The notes: generated from the sequence alone by a model not told the origin. A stretch of 64,000 nucleotides of DNA from JABACD01 sp047639675 (GCA_047639675.1 JBLIOI010000002.1:1-64000); one strand, 5' to 3'. Counted from the first letter of the stretch, positions 16,359-25,329 are shown. Made by a program: numbers and translations.

Positions 16359-17675
16359 ATGAAGCTCCTGACCGCCCTTCTCGTACTTGCCTGTTTTCCC
16401 TCCCTGACTCCGGCTTCGGCTTGGCCTGCGGCCCGGACCGAAGACCTGTCGCTTGAGGATCTGCTCAAGCGCTACCGGGAACAGCGCGAGGGCTTGCTCG
16501 CCACCTATCGCGCCAAGGTCAACTCGATCGTCGCGGAAATGGAGTCGGCGATCACCTCGGATCGCCGCAATCTCATGCCCGGACTGCGGGAGAGTTTAGT
16601 CAAACTCGGGCCCCAAGCAGCGCCCCTACTCGTCAAGCATCTCGAACCCGGCATCAACGCGGAACCCCATGCGGAAGAACGCGCTCGGAGTGTTGCAAGA
16701 GTTTTGCGCGAGGTATCGACGCGCAGCATTACGGTAGAGCTCTTGGCGATGCTAAGGAAAGGTACGAGCGCTGGACAGAGCAATGCACTGACTGCGCTCA
16801 GCGGAAGCGACGATCCTGAACGCGTCGGCCCCGTGCTGCGCGAGATGTTCGCCGAGGCCAATAATGAGAAGCGTGCCGCTCTGATCATCGCCATCGCAAA
16901 CCTTGGCGGGCCCGACGACCTGACCTTCCTCGGTGGCATCCTCAAGAACGAGAACGCTGACATCGTCAAGTCCGCTCTGGCCGCCCTGGCCATCAGTGGC
17001 TCGGCCGCCGCAGGACCGAACATCCTGGAGCTGATTCGCGACACTTATGCAGCGGCCCCCCACGTCCCGGCCATCATCGACTACTACCATGCCTGTCCCG
17101 AAGTGCTCGACTCTGAGCACTGCAAGGGCCTGGTCGATTTAGCGCGTGGCTTGCGCAGCAACGCCAAAATGGCTGTGCTCGTACTCAAGTTGGTTGGCCA
17201 AAACGAAGAGGCTTGGACCAACGACGTCGAGAAGGAGCTCAAGAAGCTATCGGAAGTCAGTAGTTCACGGGTTTCCGAGGCCGCCTTGATTTGCCTCGCG
17301 CGCGCCAAGGATCGCGGTGCAAAGAAGAAGCTGATGGAATCATACGATGCGCGCATCAAGGCCAACGAAGGCATCGCTTCCGCTTGGCAAAATCGAGCCG
17401 ACGTCAAGTATCGAATCGCCGACTACAAGGGCGCGATCAAGGACTTCGAGATGGCACACAAGGTCTCGGCCGAATACTTGCGCACGGAACCAGAGGTCTA
17501 CGAAGGCCTCGCGCGCTGCCACTCATTGCTTGGCAAACCCAAGGACGCCGCCAGGTGGCTGGGCGAGGGCGGATTGTCGCTTGCCCGACTGCACCAACTG
17601 GCCAAAGACCCGGACTTCGCCAAACTCGCCGCCGATCCCAAGTACAACCGGGTCTTTCGTCTTGGTGAAGATTAG
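16359..17675 (+). CDS. Secreted HEAT-repeat/TPR protein
   Basis: The 438-residue protein starts with a signal peptide (MKLLTALLVLACFPSLTPASA, cleavage after ASA), followed by a helical region, several HEAT-like alpha-helical repeats (about 90-300, for example IAIANLGGPDDLTFLGGIL and ALAALAISGSAAAGP), and TPR-like units (about 330-410: ASAWQNRADVKYRIADYKGAIKDFEMAHKVS). It looks like a periplasmic protein-protein scaffold; no enzymatic motif is visible. A planctomycete may carry many such proteins. Its stop overlaps the next gene's GTG start by 11 bases, so translation of the two is likely coupled. A start at 16341 would only add six residues ahead of the signal peptide. Confidence 0.82.
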   Translation: MKLLTALLVLACFPSLTPASAWPAARTEDLSLEDLLKRYREQREGLLATYRAKVNSIVAEMESAITSDRRNLMPGLRESLVKLGPQAAPLLVKHLEPGINAEPHAEERARSVARVLREVSTRSITVELLAMLRKGTSAGQSNALTALSGSDDPERVGPVLREMFAEANNEKRAALIIAIANLGGPDDLTFLGGILKNENADIVKSALAALAISGSAAAGPNILELIRDTYAAAPHVPAIIDYYHACPEVLDSEHCKGLVDLARGLRSNAKMAVLVLKLVGQNEEAWTNDVEKELKKLSEVSSSRVSEAALICLARAKDRGAKKKLMESYDARIKANEGIASAWQNRADVKYRIADYKGAIKDFEMAHKVSAEYLRTEPEVYEGLARCHSLLGKPKDAARWLGEGGLSLARLHQLAKDPDFAKLAADPKYNRVFRLGED

Positions 17676-18618
17676 TAAGCAAACGGGCTTCGTTACGTCC
17701 CCAGCCTTTCTGGAGCACGATACCGGCCCTGCCCATCCGGAACGCGCGGCGCGCTTGCAAGCCGTTCACGAACGCTTGGAGAGCGCCGGACTCTTCGACG
17801 AACTCGAGACGCTGCAAGCGGCTCCCGCTGATCTCAGTTGGATTGATCGGGTCCATGATGCGCAGCACGCCAGTGGTATTCAGTCTGCCATCCAGGAGGG
17901 CGAGACCTCTTTCGACACGGACACATTGGTCTCGAGCGGTTCCTGGGATGCCGCCTTGCGTGCGGTAGGCGGGACACTTCAAGCCTGCGACAAGATCATG
18001 TGCGGCGAATGGGCCAACGCTTTTGTCGCCTCGCGGCCTCCGGGCCACCACGCGGAGTCCAATAAGGCGATGGGCTATTGCCTGTTCAATAACGTCGTCA
18101 TCGCAGCGCGATACCTGCAAGAGAAGCACGGGATCGAACGCGTTGCGATTCTCGATTGGGATGTGCACCACGGCAACGGAACGCAACATTTGACCGAACA
18201 CGATCCGACCTTGCATTTCACCAGCTTGCACCAATTCCCCCATTACCCGGGGACCGGAGCGGCCGGCGAGATTGGCACAGGAGAGGGTCGCGGCTCCGTG
18301 CTCAACTGCCCGATGGACGCTGGCGACGGCGACCAAGAATACCTGCGCATCTTCGAGAGCCGAGTTCTAAGAGCGATCGAATCCTTTGATCCAGGGTTCA
18401 TACTGATTTCCGCCGGCTTTGATGCGCACCTCCGTGACCCCTTGTCTGGAACTGTGGTTTCGGCGGACGGCTTCCAAGCCATGTCCGAGTCGATTGCAAG
18501 CCTAGCCGGCGAGCGTTGCAAGGGGCGCATCCTGTCCCTCCTCGAGGGTGGCTACGATTTGCAGGGCTTGGCGGAATCTGTCGAAGTGCACCTCTCCACA
18601 CTGCTCGAGAACCGTTAG
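17665..18618 (+). CDS. Histone-deacetylase-family zinc amidohydrolase
   Basis: The 317-residue protein belongs to the class II HDAC/AcuC/acetylpolyamine amidohydrolase family. Visible are RPPGHHAE (charge-relay His pair), GYCLFNN, the zinc ligands Asp and His in DWDVHHGNGT, the third ligand Asp in ISAGFDAH, and the catalytic-type Tyr in EGGYDLQGL. It should remove acyl groups from lysine, polyamine or another amine; the substrate is not set by sequence. The start is taken as GTG 17665, overlapping the upstream stop by 11 bases; TTG 17662 is an alternative. Cytoplasmic, no signal peptide. Confidence 0.92.
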   Translation: MKISKQTGFVTSPAFLEHDTGPAHPERAARLQAVHERLESAGLFDELETLQAAPADLSWIDRVHDAQHASGIQSAIQEGETSFDTDTLVSSGSWDAALRAVGGTLQACDKIMCGEWANAFVASRPPGHHAESNKAMGYCLFNNVVIAARYLQEKHGIERVAILDWDVHHGNGTQHLTEHDPTLHFTSLHQFPHYPGTGAAGEIGTGEGRGSVLNCPMDAGDGDQEYLRIFESRVLRAIESFDPGFILISAGFDAHLRDPLSGTVVSADGFQAMSESIASLAGERCKGRILSLLEGGYDLQGLAESVEVHLSTLLENR

Positions 18619-18758
18619 CAACTCCCCCGCTACGACTGGCGCATTCCGTCGGGTCAGAAGAGAAACTTGGCCGAACTCTGAGCTAGCTTTAGGCGTCAGA
18701 TGGACGAGGCATGAACAACCGACGAGCGGTTGGAGGCCTCCTAGCCAAGGATTGAAGT

Positions 18759-20411
18759 ATGACGCTCATTGCAAAGTGCTCCCCGTTACCCCTCATCATT
18801 GCGATCTTCACGAGCGATGCTCGTGCCCAACTACCTCCGCCGCCCGCTCCGCCCGAGAATCCGATCACGCAATCTAAGGCGGTTCTTGGGAAGATGTTGT
18901 TTTGGGATGAACAGCTCTCCGCGGACAACACGATCGCCTGTGGAACCTGCCATATTCCCTCCAGCGGCGGCGCAGATCCGCGCACGGGGACTCCGGCTAG
19001 TCTCAATCCGGGGCTTGACGCGATCTTTGGCACAGCCGACGATCTCTTTGGCACGATTGGCGTTTCGCGCGCCGACGAGGACGATCAATTCAGCGCTTCC
19101 GATAACTTTGGCTTTGGAGCACAAGTCACAGATCGCCAATCGCCAAGCACGATCGGAGCGCAATATTTCGAGGAGCTCTTCTGGGATGGTCGCGCCAGCT
19201 CAACCTTCCTCAATCCGGAGACGGGCGCCATCAGTATCTTGAGTGGCGGTGCACTCGAAAGCCAAGCCGCCGGTCCGCCGGTCTCTGATGTAGAGATGGC
19301 TCACGAGAGTCGTGACTGGTCACAGATCACAGCCAAGCTATCTAACGCCCAGCCGCTAAAGCTAGCTTCGAACCTAACGCCGGACATAGTTGCCGCACTC
19401 AACTTGAACCCCAGCTATCCGGAGCTCTTCCAAGAGGCCTTCGGTACTCAAAATATCACAGCAGAGCGCATTGCCTTTGCGATCGCTACGTACGAGCGGA
19501 CGCTAGTCCCGGATCAGACGCGCTTCGACACGGGTAACTTGACTCCCACGCAGCAGCAAGGGCTCAACATTTTCAATGGCCCGGGAGCGAGCTGTAGTAC
19601 CTGTCACCAAGCCCCGCTGTTCAGCGACGGAACGTACCGCAATATCGGTGTTCGTCCGCCGCTTGAGGACTTCGGTCGTCAAGTGGTCACTGGAAATAAT
19701 GCCGACCGTGGACGCTTCAAGGTTCCATCGCTCCGCAACGTTGGCCTGCGCAACACCTTCTTCCATAACGGCATGGTGCCGGCTGCTGGTCCGCCAGCGC
19801 CAGCAAACTCACTGGAAGCCGTGATCGCTTTCTACGCACGCGGCGGGGACTTTCCACAAAACCAGTCGCCCATCCTAAACAACATCAATATTCCCCCGCA
19901 GGCGGCTCCAGCTCTGGTTGAGTTCCTGCGCAACGGGTTGACTGATCCGCGAGTGGCTAATGAGCTGCCGCCTTTTGATCGTCCCAACCTAAACTCGGAG
20001 AATCCGGCCCCCAACCCGCGCATCTTCGGCGCAGGCAGTCCGGGTAGCGCAGGCTTCATCCCCGAGATGTTGGCGGTTTCGCCCCCGAGTGTCGGGACTC
20101 CCGGTTTCAAGGTAGGCGTAGCTGGAGCTCGAGGCGGCGCAATAGCGCATTTGATGTATGTGGCCAGGCCGCAGGTCACAGTCCAACCGGGGGGATTCAA
20201 CAACATCACCCCGGTCAGATTGTCACCGCTGGCGAGCATCGTTCTTGACGGCACCGGCCCAGGTGCAGGGTTCGGAACGGTCCATGTGAGCCTGGAGGAC
20301 ATACCGGCCCTTCTGCAACCTGACGTAACGCTGCAGTGGATCATCTCGGATCGCGGCGCTCCCGGTGGAATCGCTACTTCCCAACGAGTGGAGTTGTCAC
20401 TGATCTACTGA
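18759..20411 (+). CDS. Di-haem cytochrome c peroxidase (CCP/MauG family)
   Basis: The 550-residue protein has a signal peptide ending ARAQ and two c-type haem sites, CGTCH at 61-65 and CSTCH at 279-283. Around them are the family motifs LGKMLFWDEQLS, WDGRASSTFLNPE, and FKVPSLRNVGLRNTFFHNG. CCP/MauG proteins reduce periplasmic H2O2 or oxidise protein side chains. After about residue 400 there is a C-terminal extension of about 150 residues, rich in Pro/Gly, with a beta-sandwich look (PGFKVGVAGARGG...VQPGGFNNITPV), which is not part of the standard enzyme. It is monocistronic, followed by two hairpins. Confidence 0.9.
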   Translation: MTLIAKCSPLPLIIAIFTSDARAQLPPPPAPPENPITQSKAVLGKMLFWDEQLSADNTIACGTCHIPSSGGADPRTGTPASLNPGLDAIFGTADDLFGTIGVSRADEDDQFSASDNFGFGAQVTDRQSPSTIGAQYFEELFWDGRASSTFLNPETGAISILSGGALESQAAGPPVSDVEMAHESRDWSQITAKLSNAQPLKLASNLTPDIVAALNLNPSYPELFQEAFGTQNITAERIAFAIATYERTLVPDQTRFDTGNLTPTQQQGLNIFNGPGASCSTCHQAPLFSDGTYRNIGVRPPLEDFGRQVVTGNNADRGRFKVPSLRNVGLRNTFFHNGMVPAAGPPAPANSLEAVIAFYARGGDFPQNQSPILNNINIPPQAAPALVEFLRNGLTDPRVANELPPFDRPNLNSENPAPNPRIFGAGSPGSAGFIPEMLAVSPPSVGTPGFKVGVAGARGGAIAHLMYVARPQVTVQPGGFNNITPVRLSPLASIVLDGTGPGAGFGTVHVSLEDIPALLQPDVTLQWIISDRGAPGGIATSQRVELSLIY

Positions 20412-20452
20412 TTTGGCGCCCTGATCCGGTCCTATTGCACCCTACGGAAAAG

Positions 20453-20478
20453 TCGGCGCCCCACAAACGGGGCGCCGA
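20453..20478 (+). terminator. GC-rich hairpin after peroxidase gene
   Basis: A perfect ten-base stem (TCGGCGCCCC with GGGGCGCCGA) closes a six-base loop, 42 bases after the peroxidase stop. No T tract follows, so it is a stability or pausing hairpin rather than a classic terminator. Confidence 0.6.
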
Positions 20479-20540
20479 GCACCACCACACCGACGGCTTG
20501 CGGATCGACTTCAGCCTCTAGAGAGAACTTGAAGCAAATA

Positions 20541-20576
20541 CTGGCGCTGCGGAACCTGGTTCCACAGCGCCAGTTT
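20541..20576 (+). terminator. Long hairpin with short T-run before radical SAM gene
   Basis: CTGGCGCTG pairs with CAGCGCCAG, and inside it GGAAC pairs with GTTCC around a CTG loop, giving a 33-base hairpin (20541-20573) followed by TTTCG. It lies 20 bases before the next ATG, so it either ends the peroxidase transcript or folds in the leader of the radical SAM gene. Confidence 0.6.
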
Positions 20577-20592
20577 CGTAATCTGCTTGCCC

Positions 20593-21438
20593 ATGCGACT
20601 GACCTTCGAGAATCACGACCGCGACCTGGCCGGGCTGAAGTATGTCTACCCAGTCATCTCGCGCCGCGCCCAGGGTGTTTCGATCGGGATCAATTTGAAT
20701 CCCAACAACGCCTGCAACTTCAGGTGCGTCTATTGCCAGGTCCCTGACCTCGTCTACGGCAAGGCACCGGTGATCGATCTCAAAGGCCTACACGCAGAGC
20801 TCGATTCCTTCCTTGAGTGGGTGCAAAACGGTGACTTCATGGAACGCGTTGTTCCCGAGGGCTCGCGGCGCCTGAACGATCTAGCCTTCTCGGGCAATGG
20901 CGAACCGACTAGCGCTGCGAACTTTGATGAGATCGTCGCAATGGTCGGCGAACTGATGCAGACCCACAAGCTTGCGCAGGAAACCAAGCTCGTGCTGATC
21001 AGCAATGGTTCGCTGGCACGCCAAGAGCAAGTGCAGCGCGGACTCAAACTCTTCCCGGCCTTGAAGGGTGAACTGTGGTTCAAGCTCGATTCAGCGACGG
21101 TGGAAGGGCGCGCGCGCATCAACTCCTATCAAGCGGAAAGCGAGCAGGTCAAAGAGAACTTCAAAGCGGCGAGCGTGCTCTGTCCGACTTGGCTGCAGAC
21201 CTGCGCCTTCGCCCGGGATGGAGAGCCCCCGAGCGAGGCTGAGCAAGGGGCCTACATGGAATTCCTGCGTTGGATACGTTCGGAAGGCTTGCCTCTCGAA
21301 GGCGTCTTGCTCTACGGACTAGCTCGCCAATCGCACCAGCCGGAAGCAGCGCAACTCTCCAAGGTCAGTGATGAGTGGCTGGAGGCCTACGCGGAACGGA
21401 TGCGCGCTGAAGACGTTGTGGTGAAAGTCAGTCCGTGA
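20593..21438 (+). CDS. Radical SAM protein, small
   Basis: The 281-residue protein has the radical SAM cluster Cys41, Cys45 and Cys48 in ACNFRCVYC, preceded by SIGINLNPNN. The SAM-binding GNGEPT motif (LAFSGNGEPTS) follows at about residue 100. It resembles small stand-alone radical SAM proteins near the Wye/MoaA-like group, often annotated only as radical SAM. No auxiliary-cluster cysteine pattern is evident in the C-terminus, and there is no signal peptide. Substrate unknown. The ATG at 20593 is chosen; a TTG two codons upstream is possible. It converges on the ABC permease gene with 21 bases between stops. Confidence 0.85.
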   Translation: MRLTFENHDRDLAGLKYVYPVISRRAQGVSIGINLNPNNACNFRCVYCQVPDLVYGKAPVIDLKGLHAELDSFLEWVQNGDFMERVVPEGSRRLNDLAFSGNGEPTSAANFDEIVAMVGELMQTHKLAQETKLVLISNGSLARQEQVQRGLKLFPALKGELWFKLDSATVEGRARINSYQAESEQVKENFKAASVLCPTWLQTCAFARDGEPPSEAEQGAYMEFLRWIRSEGLPLEGVLLYGLARQSHQPEAAQLSKVSDEWLEAYAERMRAEDVVVKVSP

Positions 21439-21459
21439 GAAGCGCGTAGGCCCGGCTCT

Positions 21460-22836
21460 TCATGGCATCAATCTCGTACGGGCACGCAAGTCGAGGCGCC
21501 CGAATTTTCTTTCCAGGAGGTACCAGAGCGAGACAGTGCCAATGGCCATCAGAGCCCACGCACCAAAGGCGCCGAAGGGAACCAGCGTCACGACGCCATC
21601 GAGCAACTCGCGAAAGAGAGCTTGCGTATACGCCTGCTTGAAGGCGATGAACCATCCCCCAGCGAGCGTGACCAGCACCAGAATCAAGTGCGCAATTTGC
21701 AAAGGCATACCGCGGAGACCCTTGGCAATGTCCTCGGGGAGCGGCTTCTGAGGTACCTTTCCGATGGTCATGGAGATCATCACTCCATAGGTAGCACAAA
21801 GCACCAACAACAAGAGAGGCGTTTCTACGCTCCGGAACAGCGAACGCGATTGCTCGGGAGTTTCCATCCAAAAGCGCACAAGCTCCCCAAGGCACAACCC
21901 AACGCTAAATAGGAGGAAGACGGGCAGGGTATGTTGGGCAAAGTAACGACGGGGTGAGAGCGGAAGGGGGCCAAGCCGTATCCAGGTCTTCAGGAAGATG
22001 ACGAACGGCCAGCTCATGGCAACTCCGAACACCCACAGGAAGACGGGTCGTTCCCCCAACCACGGAAAGGCGAACCCGATCAAAGGAACGTAGATCAGCA
22101 TCGCTAACAAGAGGCTGCGCGGGTGCATACCTAGGATGACCCTCGTCTCGGGTCTTATAGGAATTCTCGCTGAAAGCCATCCGAGGATCCCCCACTTGGA
22201 GCCAGAGTAGGCCTTCGGCTCTGCAAGCGGCAGCGCGAATGCACTGGGCAGACTCCGCCAGGTGAAACAGGCCAGGCCGGCGCTGCACAGAATTAGAACG
22301 CTGGTGAAAAGAACTGAATTGAATTCGATGGCTGCGATGATCGCGGCCAAGCCAATCACCACGAAACACCTGGTGGTCCAACCCTTGGGAACTTGAGTCA
22401 AGTGAGGCGCCCGGCTTTGGATGAGTAGCACAAAGAAAGCTGCGGCGATTCCATAGTGGGCCAGGAACACAGGGACCTCTTTCCAGGCCTCCACAGACCA
22501 CTCCAAGCCACCGGGCAATACGGCCAAGATCGTCACCATGAGTTCGAGCCAGGCGACAAGCAGCGTGGCGCACCAAAGGTCTCGCGTCCCAATCGGGAGA
22601 GTTTGAGTGAGCTTCGTACCACGATCCCCGGCTGTCCAACCGAATCCTGCCCAGATCGAGCCGAGGTTCCAGATGGCCCACGTAGTGAGCGCCATGTCAA
22701 CCATAGGGTGCATTGGGTTTGGCTCGTCAGCAAAGATTCCCATGAAGTGAGATACCCCGCCCATAAGAAGTGCCAGTCCAGCAAGCAAGTACAAGAAACA
22801 GGCTCGCTGCCGGACGCGTAGCGCCAACCGAATCAC
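21460..22836 (-). CDS. ABC transporter permease of GntR-controlled operon
   Basis: The 458-residue protein has about 12 hydrophobic segments and no recognisable enzyme motif. Its ATG overlaps the ATPase stop by 4 bases (ATGA), so it is the membrane partner of that ATPase. The gene order regulator-ATPase-permease is that of Bacillus ytr-type and related stress-induced ABC systems, whose substrates are poorly known. It could be an exporter of a cell-wall-active compound or an ABC-2-type permease; the sequence alone does not decide. Confidence 0.8.
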   Translation of the reverse strand: MIRLALRVRQRACFLYLLAGLALLMGGVSHFMGIFADEPNPMHPMVDMALTTWAIWNLGSIWAGFGWTAGDRGTKLTQTLPIGTRDLWCATLLVAWLELMVTILAVLPGGLEWSVEAWKEVPVFLAHYGIAAAFFVLLIQSRAPHLTQVPKGWTTRCFVVIGLAAIIAAIEFNSVLFTSVLILCSAGLACFTWRSLPSAFALPLAEPKAYSGSKWGILGWLSARIPIRPETRVILGMHPRSLLLAMLIYVPLIGFAFPWLGERPVFLWVFGVAMSWPFVIFLKTWIRLGPLPLSPRRYFAQHTLPVFLLFSVGLCLGELVRFWMETPEQSRSLFRSVETPLLLLVLCATYGVMISMTIGKVPQKPLPEDIAKGLRGMPLQIAHLILVLVTLAGGWFIAFKQAYTQALFRELLDGVVTLVPFGAFGAWALMAIGTVSLWYLLERKFGRLDLRARTRLMP

Positions 22837-23735
22837 GAGCGACCTCCCACCAACTCGACAAATAACTCCTCGAGGGGCAAAGCCTCGCAGCGGACGCTAT
22901 CCGATTCGAGATGCGGTTGGAGCAGATCTAACGCCTTCTCAGAGTTTCGACTGAACACCGCACGTAAGACACCATTCTGTTCGCGTGCTCGTATGCAGCC
23001 CTCGAGGTCCATCAGGTTCTCTTGACTGACTCCCGCATCTTTGGTGACGAGTGCCAAAGAGAATTCCTCTTTCAAGCGATCGATCGAATCGTCGAGTAAG
23101 ACCTGTCCCCCGTCAAGCATCACCACGCGTTCGGCAAGGCGCTCCACGTCATTCATGTGGTGTGATGAAAACAGAATTGTTGTCTCCTGCTCGTGCAACA
23201 ACCGAATCGTCACTTCGAGAAACTCGCGACGAGCTGCCGGATCCAAGCCAGCTGCAGGCTCATCGAGCAGCAGCAACTCAGGTTTGTGAGAAACGGCGCA
23301 CACCAAAGCAGCTTGCTGCGCTTGGCCCTTGCTCATGTCGCCCAGGCGCTGATTGACCTTCAAGCCAAAGTCCTCGATGACCTGATTGGCGAACTCTTCA
23401 TCCCAAGTAGCGAACAACTCACGATGAAAAGCGATGACCCGCTCAAAGCTCATACTTTCGGGCAAGAGCAGCTTATCGGGGACATACCCGATGCGCCGCT
23501 TCACCTCGACCGGAGCCTCTCGCGGATCGAGCCCAAACAACCGGACCTGGCCCGTATCGGCGGGATAGAGGCCCATCAGAAGTTCGATCAGAGTGGTCTT
23601 CCCGGCACCGTTGCGGCCCAAGAGGCCAACGACTTCGCCCGGAGCGACTTGTAGGTTGATCCCAACAAGTGCGTCGTTCCAGCCACCGATACAAGGGAAG
23701 GAGCGCATAAGATCTGTGACTTCAATGACATTCAT
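22833..23735 (-). CDS. ABC transporter ATP-binding protein
   Basis: The 300-residue protein has Walker A GLLGRNGAGKTT (about 38-48), signature LGDMSKGQAQQ (LSGGQ variant, MSKGQ), Walker B ELLLLDEPAAGLD, and the H-loop SSHHMND. The C-terminal 80 residues are a family-typical tail. The MSKGQ signature is the form seen in YtrB/BcrA-type ATPases. It starts 4 bases inside the regulator gene end and overlaps the permease start, so all three genes are one translationally coupled operon. Confidence 0.94.
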   Translation of the reverse strand: MNVIEVTDLMRSFPCIGGWNDALVGINLQVAPGEVVGLLGRNGAGKTTLIELLMGLYPADTGQVRLFGLDPREAPVEVKRRIGYVPDKLLLPESMSFERVIAFHRELFATWDEEFANQVIEDFGLKVNQRLGDMSKGQAQQAALVCAVSHKPELLLLDEPAAGLDPAARREFLEVTIRLLHEQETTILFSSHHMNDVERLAERVVMLDGGQVLLDDSIDRLKEEFSLALVTKDAGVSQENLMDLEGCIRAREQNGVLRAVFSRNSEKALDLLQPHLESDSVRCEALPLEELFVELVGGRS

Positions 23736-24172
23736 TTTTTCTCTCTCGACGATTGGTTCTTGAGCAGCTCTCGCGACGCACGCTCCTGTCTAAGTTCGTT
23801 CTTTTCTTCACGCAAGAGCTCCAGCAACTTGGTGAAGGACACTCCTGCGAGCGCAGCTTGAGCCAGCAGTCGGCGCGCGGGCGGACGTAAGCGCGCTTGC
23901 CATGCTTCAGCCCCAAGTGAAGCCTGCGCTTCCTGCGGCGCAACAAAGGTCCCACTGCCGCGCACGCTTCGAATCAGTCCTTCTGCCTCAAGAGTGTCAT
24001 AAGCCTTCTTGACCGTCAGCGGCGCGATGACCAACTGGCCCGCCAGATCCCGATGAGAGGCCAATCGCTCGCCTTCCACCAAACGCCCCTCCCCGATCGC
24101 ATCTGTGATCTGGTTGGCAATTTGGCGGTAGATTGGGAGGTCATCGCCGGAATGGATAAGGATTTGTAGCAA
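23732..24172 (-). CDS. GntR-family repressor, YtrA subfamily
   Basis: The 146-residue protein has an N-terminal winged helix (PIYRQIANQITDAIGEG, LASHRDLAGQLVIAPLTVKKAYDTLEAEG, RGSGTFVA) and only a short helical C-terminal region, which defines the YtrA subfamily. Such proteins are dimeric repressors of the ABC operon they head. The start is a TTG at 24172 because no in-frame ATG precedes the PIYRQI motif; the Shine-Dalgarno is weak. The palindrome 37-60 bases upstream is a likely operator, so the operon is autoregulated. Confidence 0.9.
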   Translation of the reverse strand: MLQILIHSGDDLPIYRQIANQITDAIGEGRLVEGERLASHRDLAGQLVIAPLTVKKAYDTLEAEGLIRSVRGSGTFVAPQEAQASLGAEAWQARLRPPARRLLAQAALAGVSFTKLLELLREEKNELRQERASRELLKNQSSREKK

Positions 24173-24208
24173 GTCTCGTGAGCGCTAGGAGTCGGGTCGC
24201 ACCGATGT

Positions 24209-24232
24209 AGTGATATAGCGCACCATATCACT
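24209..24232 (-). promoter_or_regulatory. Palindromic operator of the GntR-ABC operon
   Basis: Perfect inverted arms AGTGATAT and ATATCACT are separated by eight bases. Arms beginning AGTG and ending CACT at this spacing resemble known YtrA-subfamily operators. The site overlaps the proposed -10 box and ends 37 bases before the TTG start. Confidence 0.75.
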
Positions 24233-24250
24233 TCGAACAGAAAGAAACAA
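24222..24250 (-). promoter_or_regulatory. Putative promoter of the GntR-ABC operon
   Basis: On the minus strand TTGTTT (24250-24245) and TATGGT (24227-24222) are 17 bases apart. Both are imperfect matches to the sigma70 consensus. The -10 lies inside the palindrome, so repressor binding would block RNA polymerase. Confidence 0.45.
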
Positions 24251-24274
24251 GCCCCGGGACCGAGAATCCGAGTA

Positions 24275-24302
24275 GAGCGGCCCGTCAAGAGTCAGGCCGC
24301 TC
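24275..24302. other. Perfect hairpin in divergent region
   Basis: GAGCGGCC and GGCCGCTC form an eight-base stem with a 12-base loop between the GntR operon promoter and the TPR gene. No T tract is present. Its role is unknown; it could insulate the two divergent promoters or be a second protein site. Confidence 0.5.
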
Positions 24303-24486
24303 CACCTTACGCTTCCAATGGGGGACCCAAGGCTTGGGGAGCACGGCCGTTCAACTTCTGATTCTGGGCATGGCCTCAATCTCGGCCCCAACGCCTTTGA
24401 TCGACGCCTTTGCATCCCCCAGCGATTGCCACCAATACCGGTCGAGTCCGTGTGCTAGCAGCACGACCGGGCTAGAATGCCGGACT

Positions 24487-25329
24487 ATGGCGCACCGCGA
24501 ATACCACCGCCCGCAATTCCTTTTTGGGGCTCTCTTCTTGTGTGTTGGCTCCGCGTACCTGTGCGGCTGTGGACAAAGGGACTTGCCGTCAAACTCCTCA
24601 AAGCAGAGCTCGGTTTCGAAGAACACGGCTCCCCCACGGCCCCTTCCGCCAGCACTCAAACTTGTCTACCGCACGATTGGGCAGCAGCGTTTTGAGGAAG
24701 CGCGGGTGATGGCGAGCAACTACTTGAAGGCCCACCCGAATGACGCCCAGGCCAATTTGATGATTGGGCTCAGCCACTATCGGGCGGACAACCATGGAGC
24801 CGCGCGACCCTTCTTCGAAACGGCCCTAGCGCTAGATCCTAATTACTACATCACCCACGACTACTTGGCGGACGCGCTCTTCATGCTGGGCGACATGACA
24901 GGTTCGCGTGAGCACTATGAACTCTTCGCAAGCTTCTCCCCCGCAGTCCCCAAGACCTATGTTCGCCTGGGAATGATCGATTTGGAGGAAACGCACGTCG
25001 AGCAAGCTGTAGAGCAATTCAACCATGCACTTCTGCTCTACGAAAATTCAGGAAAGAAAGGCCCAGCCGTCTACGAAGCGCAACGGGCAGAACTCGCTGC
25101 TGTTCATGCACGACTTGGGGATGTCTTTTTCGCCCGAAGTGACTATGAAGCCGCTCGCGACGAGCTGCTGAAATCTACGCAGATTTGGCCGCGCAACATC
25201 AGCGCCTTCTTCACCTTGAGCCTTGTCTACAGGCGTCTGGGAGAGGACGTCTTGGCCAGCGAAGCAGCGGAGTACTACGAGAGCGCGCGCCGCTCGATGA
25301 TCGAGCAACAAGGGCGAGCACAAAGATGA
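24487..25329 (+). CDS. TPR-repeat lipoprotein
   Basis: From ATG 24487 the 280-residue protein has a lipoprotein signal (FLFGALFLCVGSAYLCGC) and four to five TPR units, for example EARVMASNYLKAHPNDAQANLMIGLSHY and the following ALALDPNYYITHDYLADALF. It is a periplasmic/outer-membrane-facing scaffold. Its TGA overlaps the next ATG (ATGA), so it is translated with the ASPIC/UnbV protein. TPR plus ASPIC/UnbV neighbours recur in Planctomycetota and Acidobacteriota. The earlier in-frame ATG at 24334 would put 51 residues before the signal peptide and is rejected. Confidence 0.88.
   Translation: MAHREYHRPQFLFGALFLCVGSAYLCGCGQRDLPSNSSKQSSVSKNTAPPRPLPPALKLVYRTIGQQRFEEARVMASNYLKAHPNDAQANLMIGLSHYRADNHGAARPFFETALALDPNYYITHDYLADALFMLGDMTGSREHYELFASFSPAVPKTYVRLGMIDLEETHVEQAVEQFNHALLLYENSGKKGPAVYEAQRAELAAVHARLGDVFFARSDYEAARDELLKSTQIWPRNISAFFTLSLVYRRLGEDVLASEAAEYYESARRSMIEQQGRAQR

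Noticed and set aside
18616..18700. Possible fourth element copy after the deacetylase gene: TTAG at the stop and GCGTCAGATGG nearby
   Set aside because: Only an 11-base match to the element end; the rest does not align, so chance cannot be excluded.
20453..20576. Riboswitch in front of the radical SAM gene
   Set aside because: Two strong hairpins exist, but none shows conserved cobalamin, SAM or other riboswitch sequence boxes.
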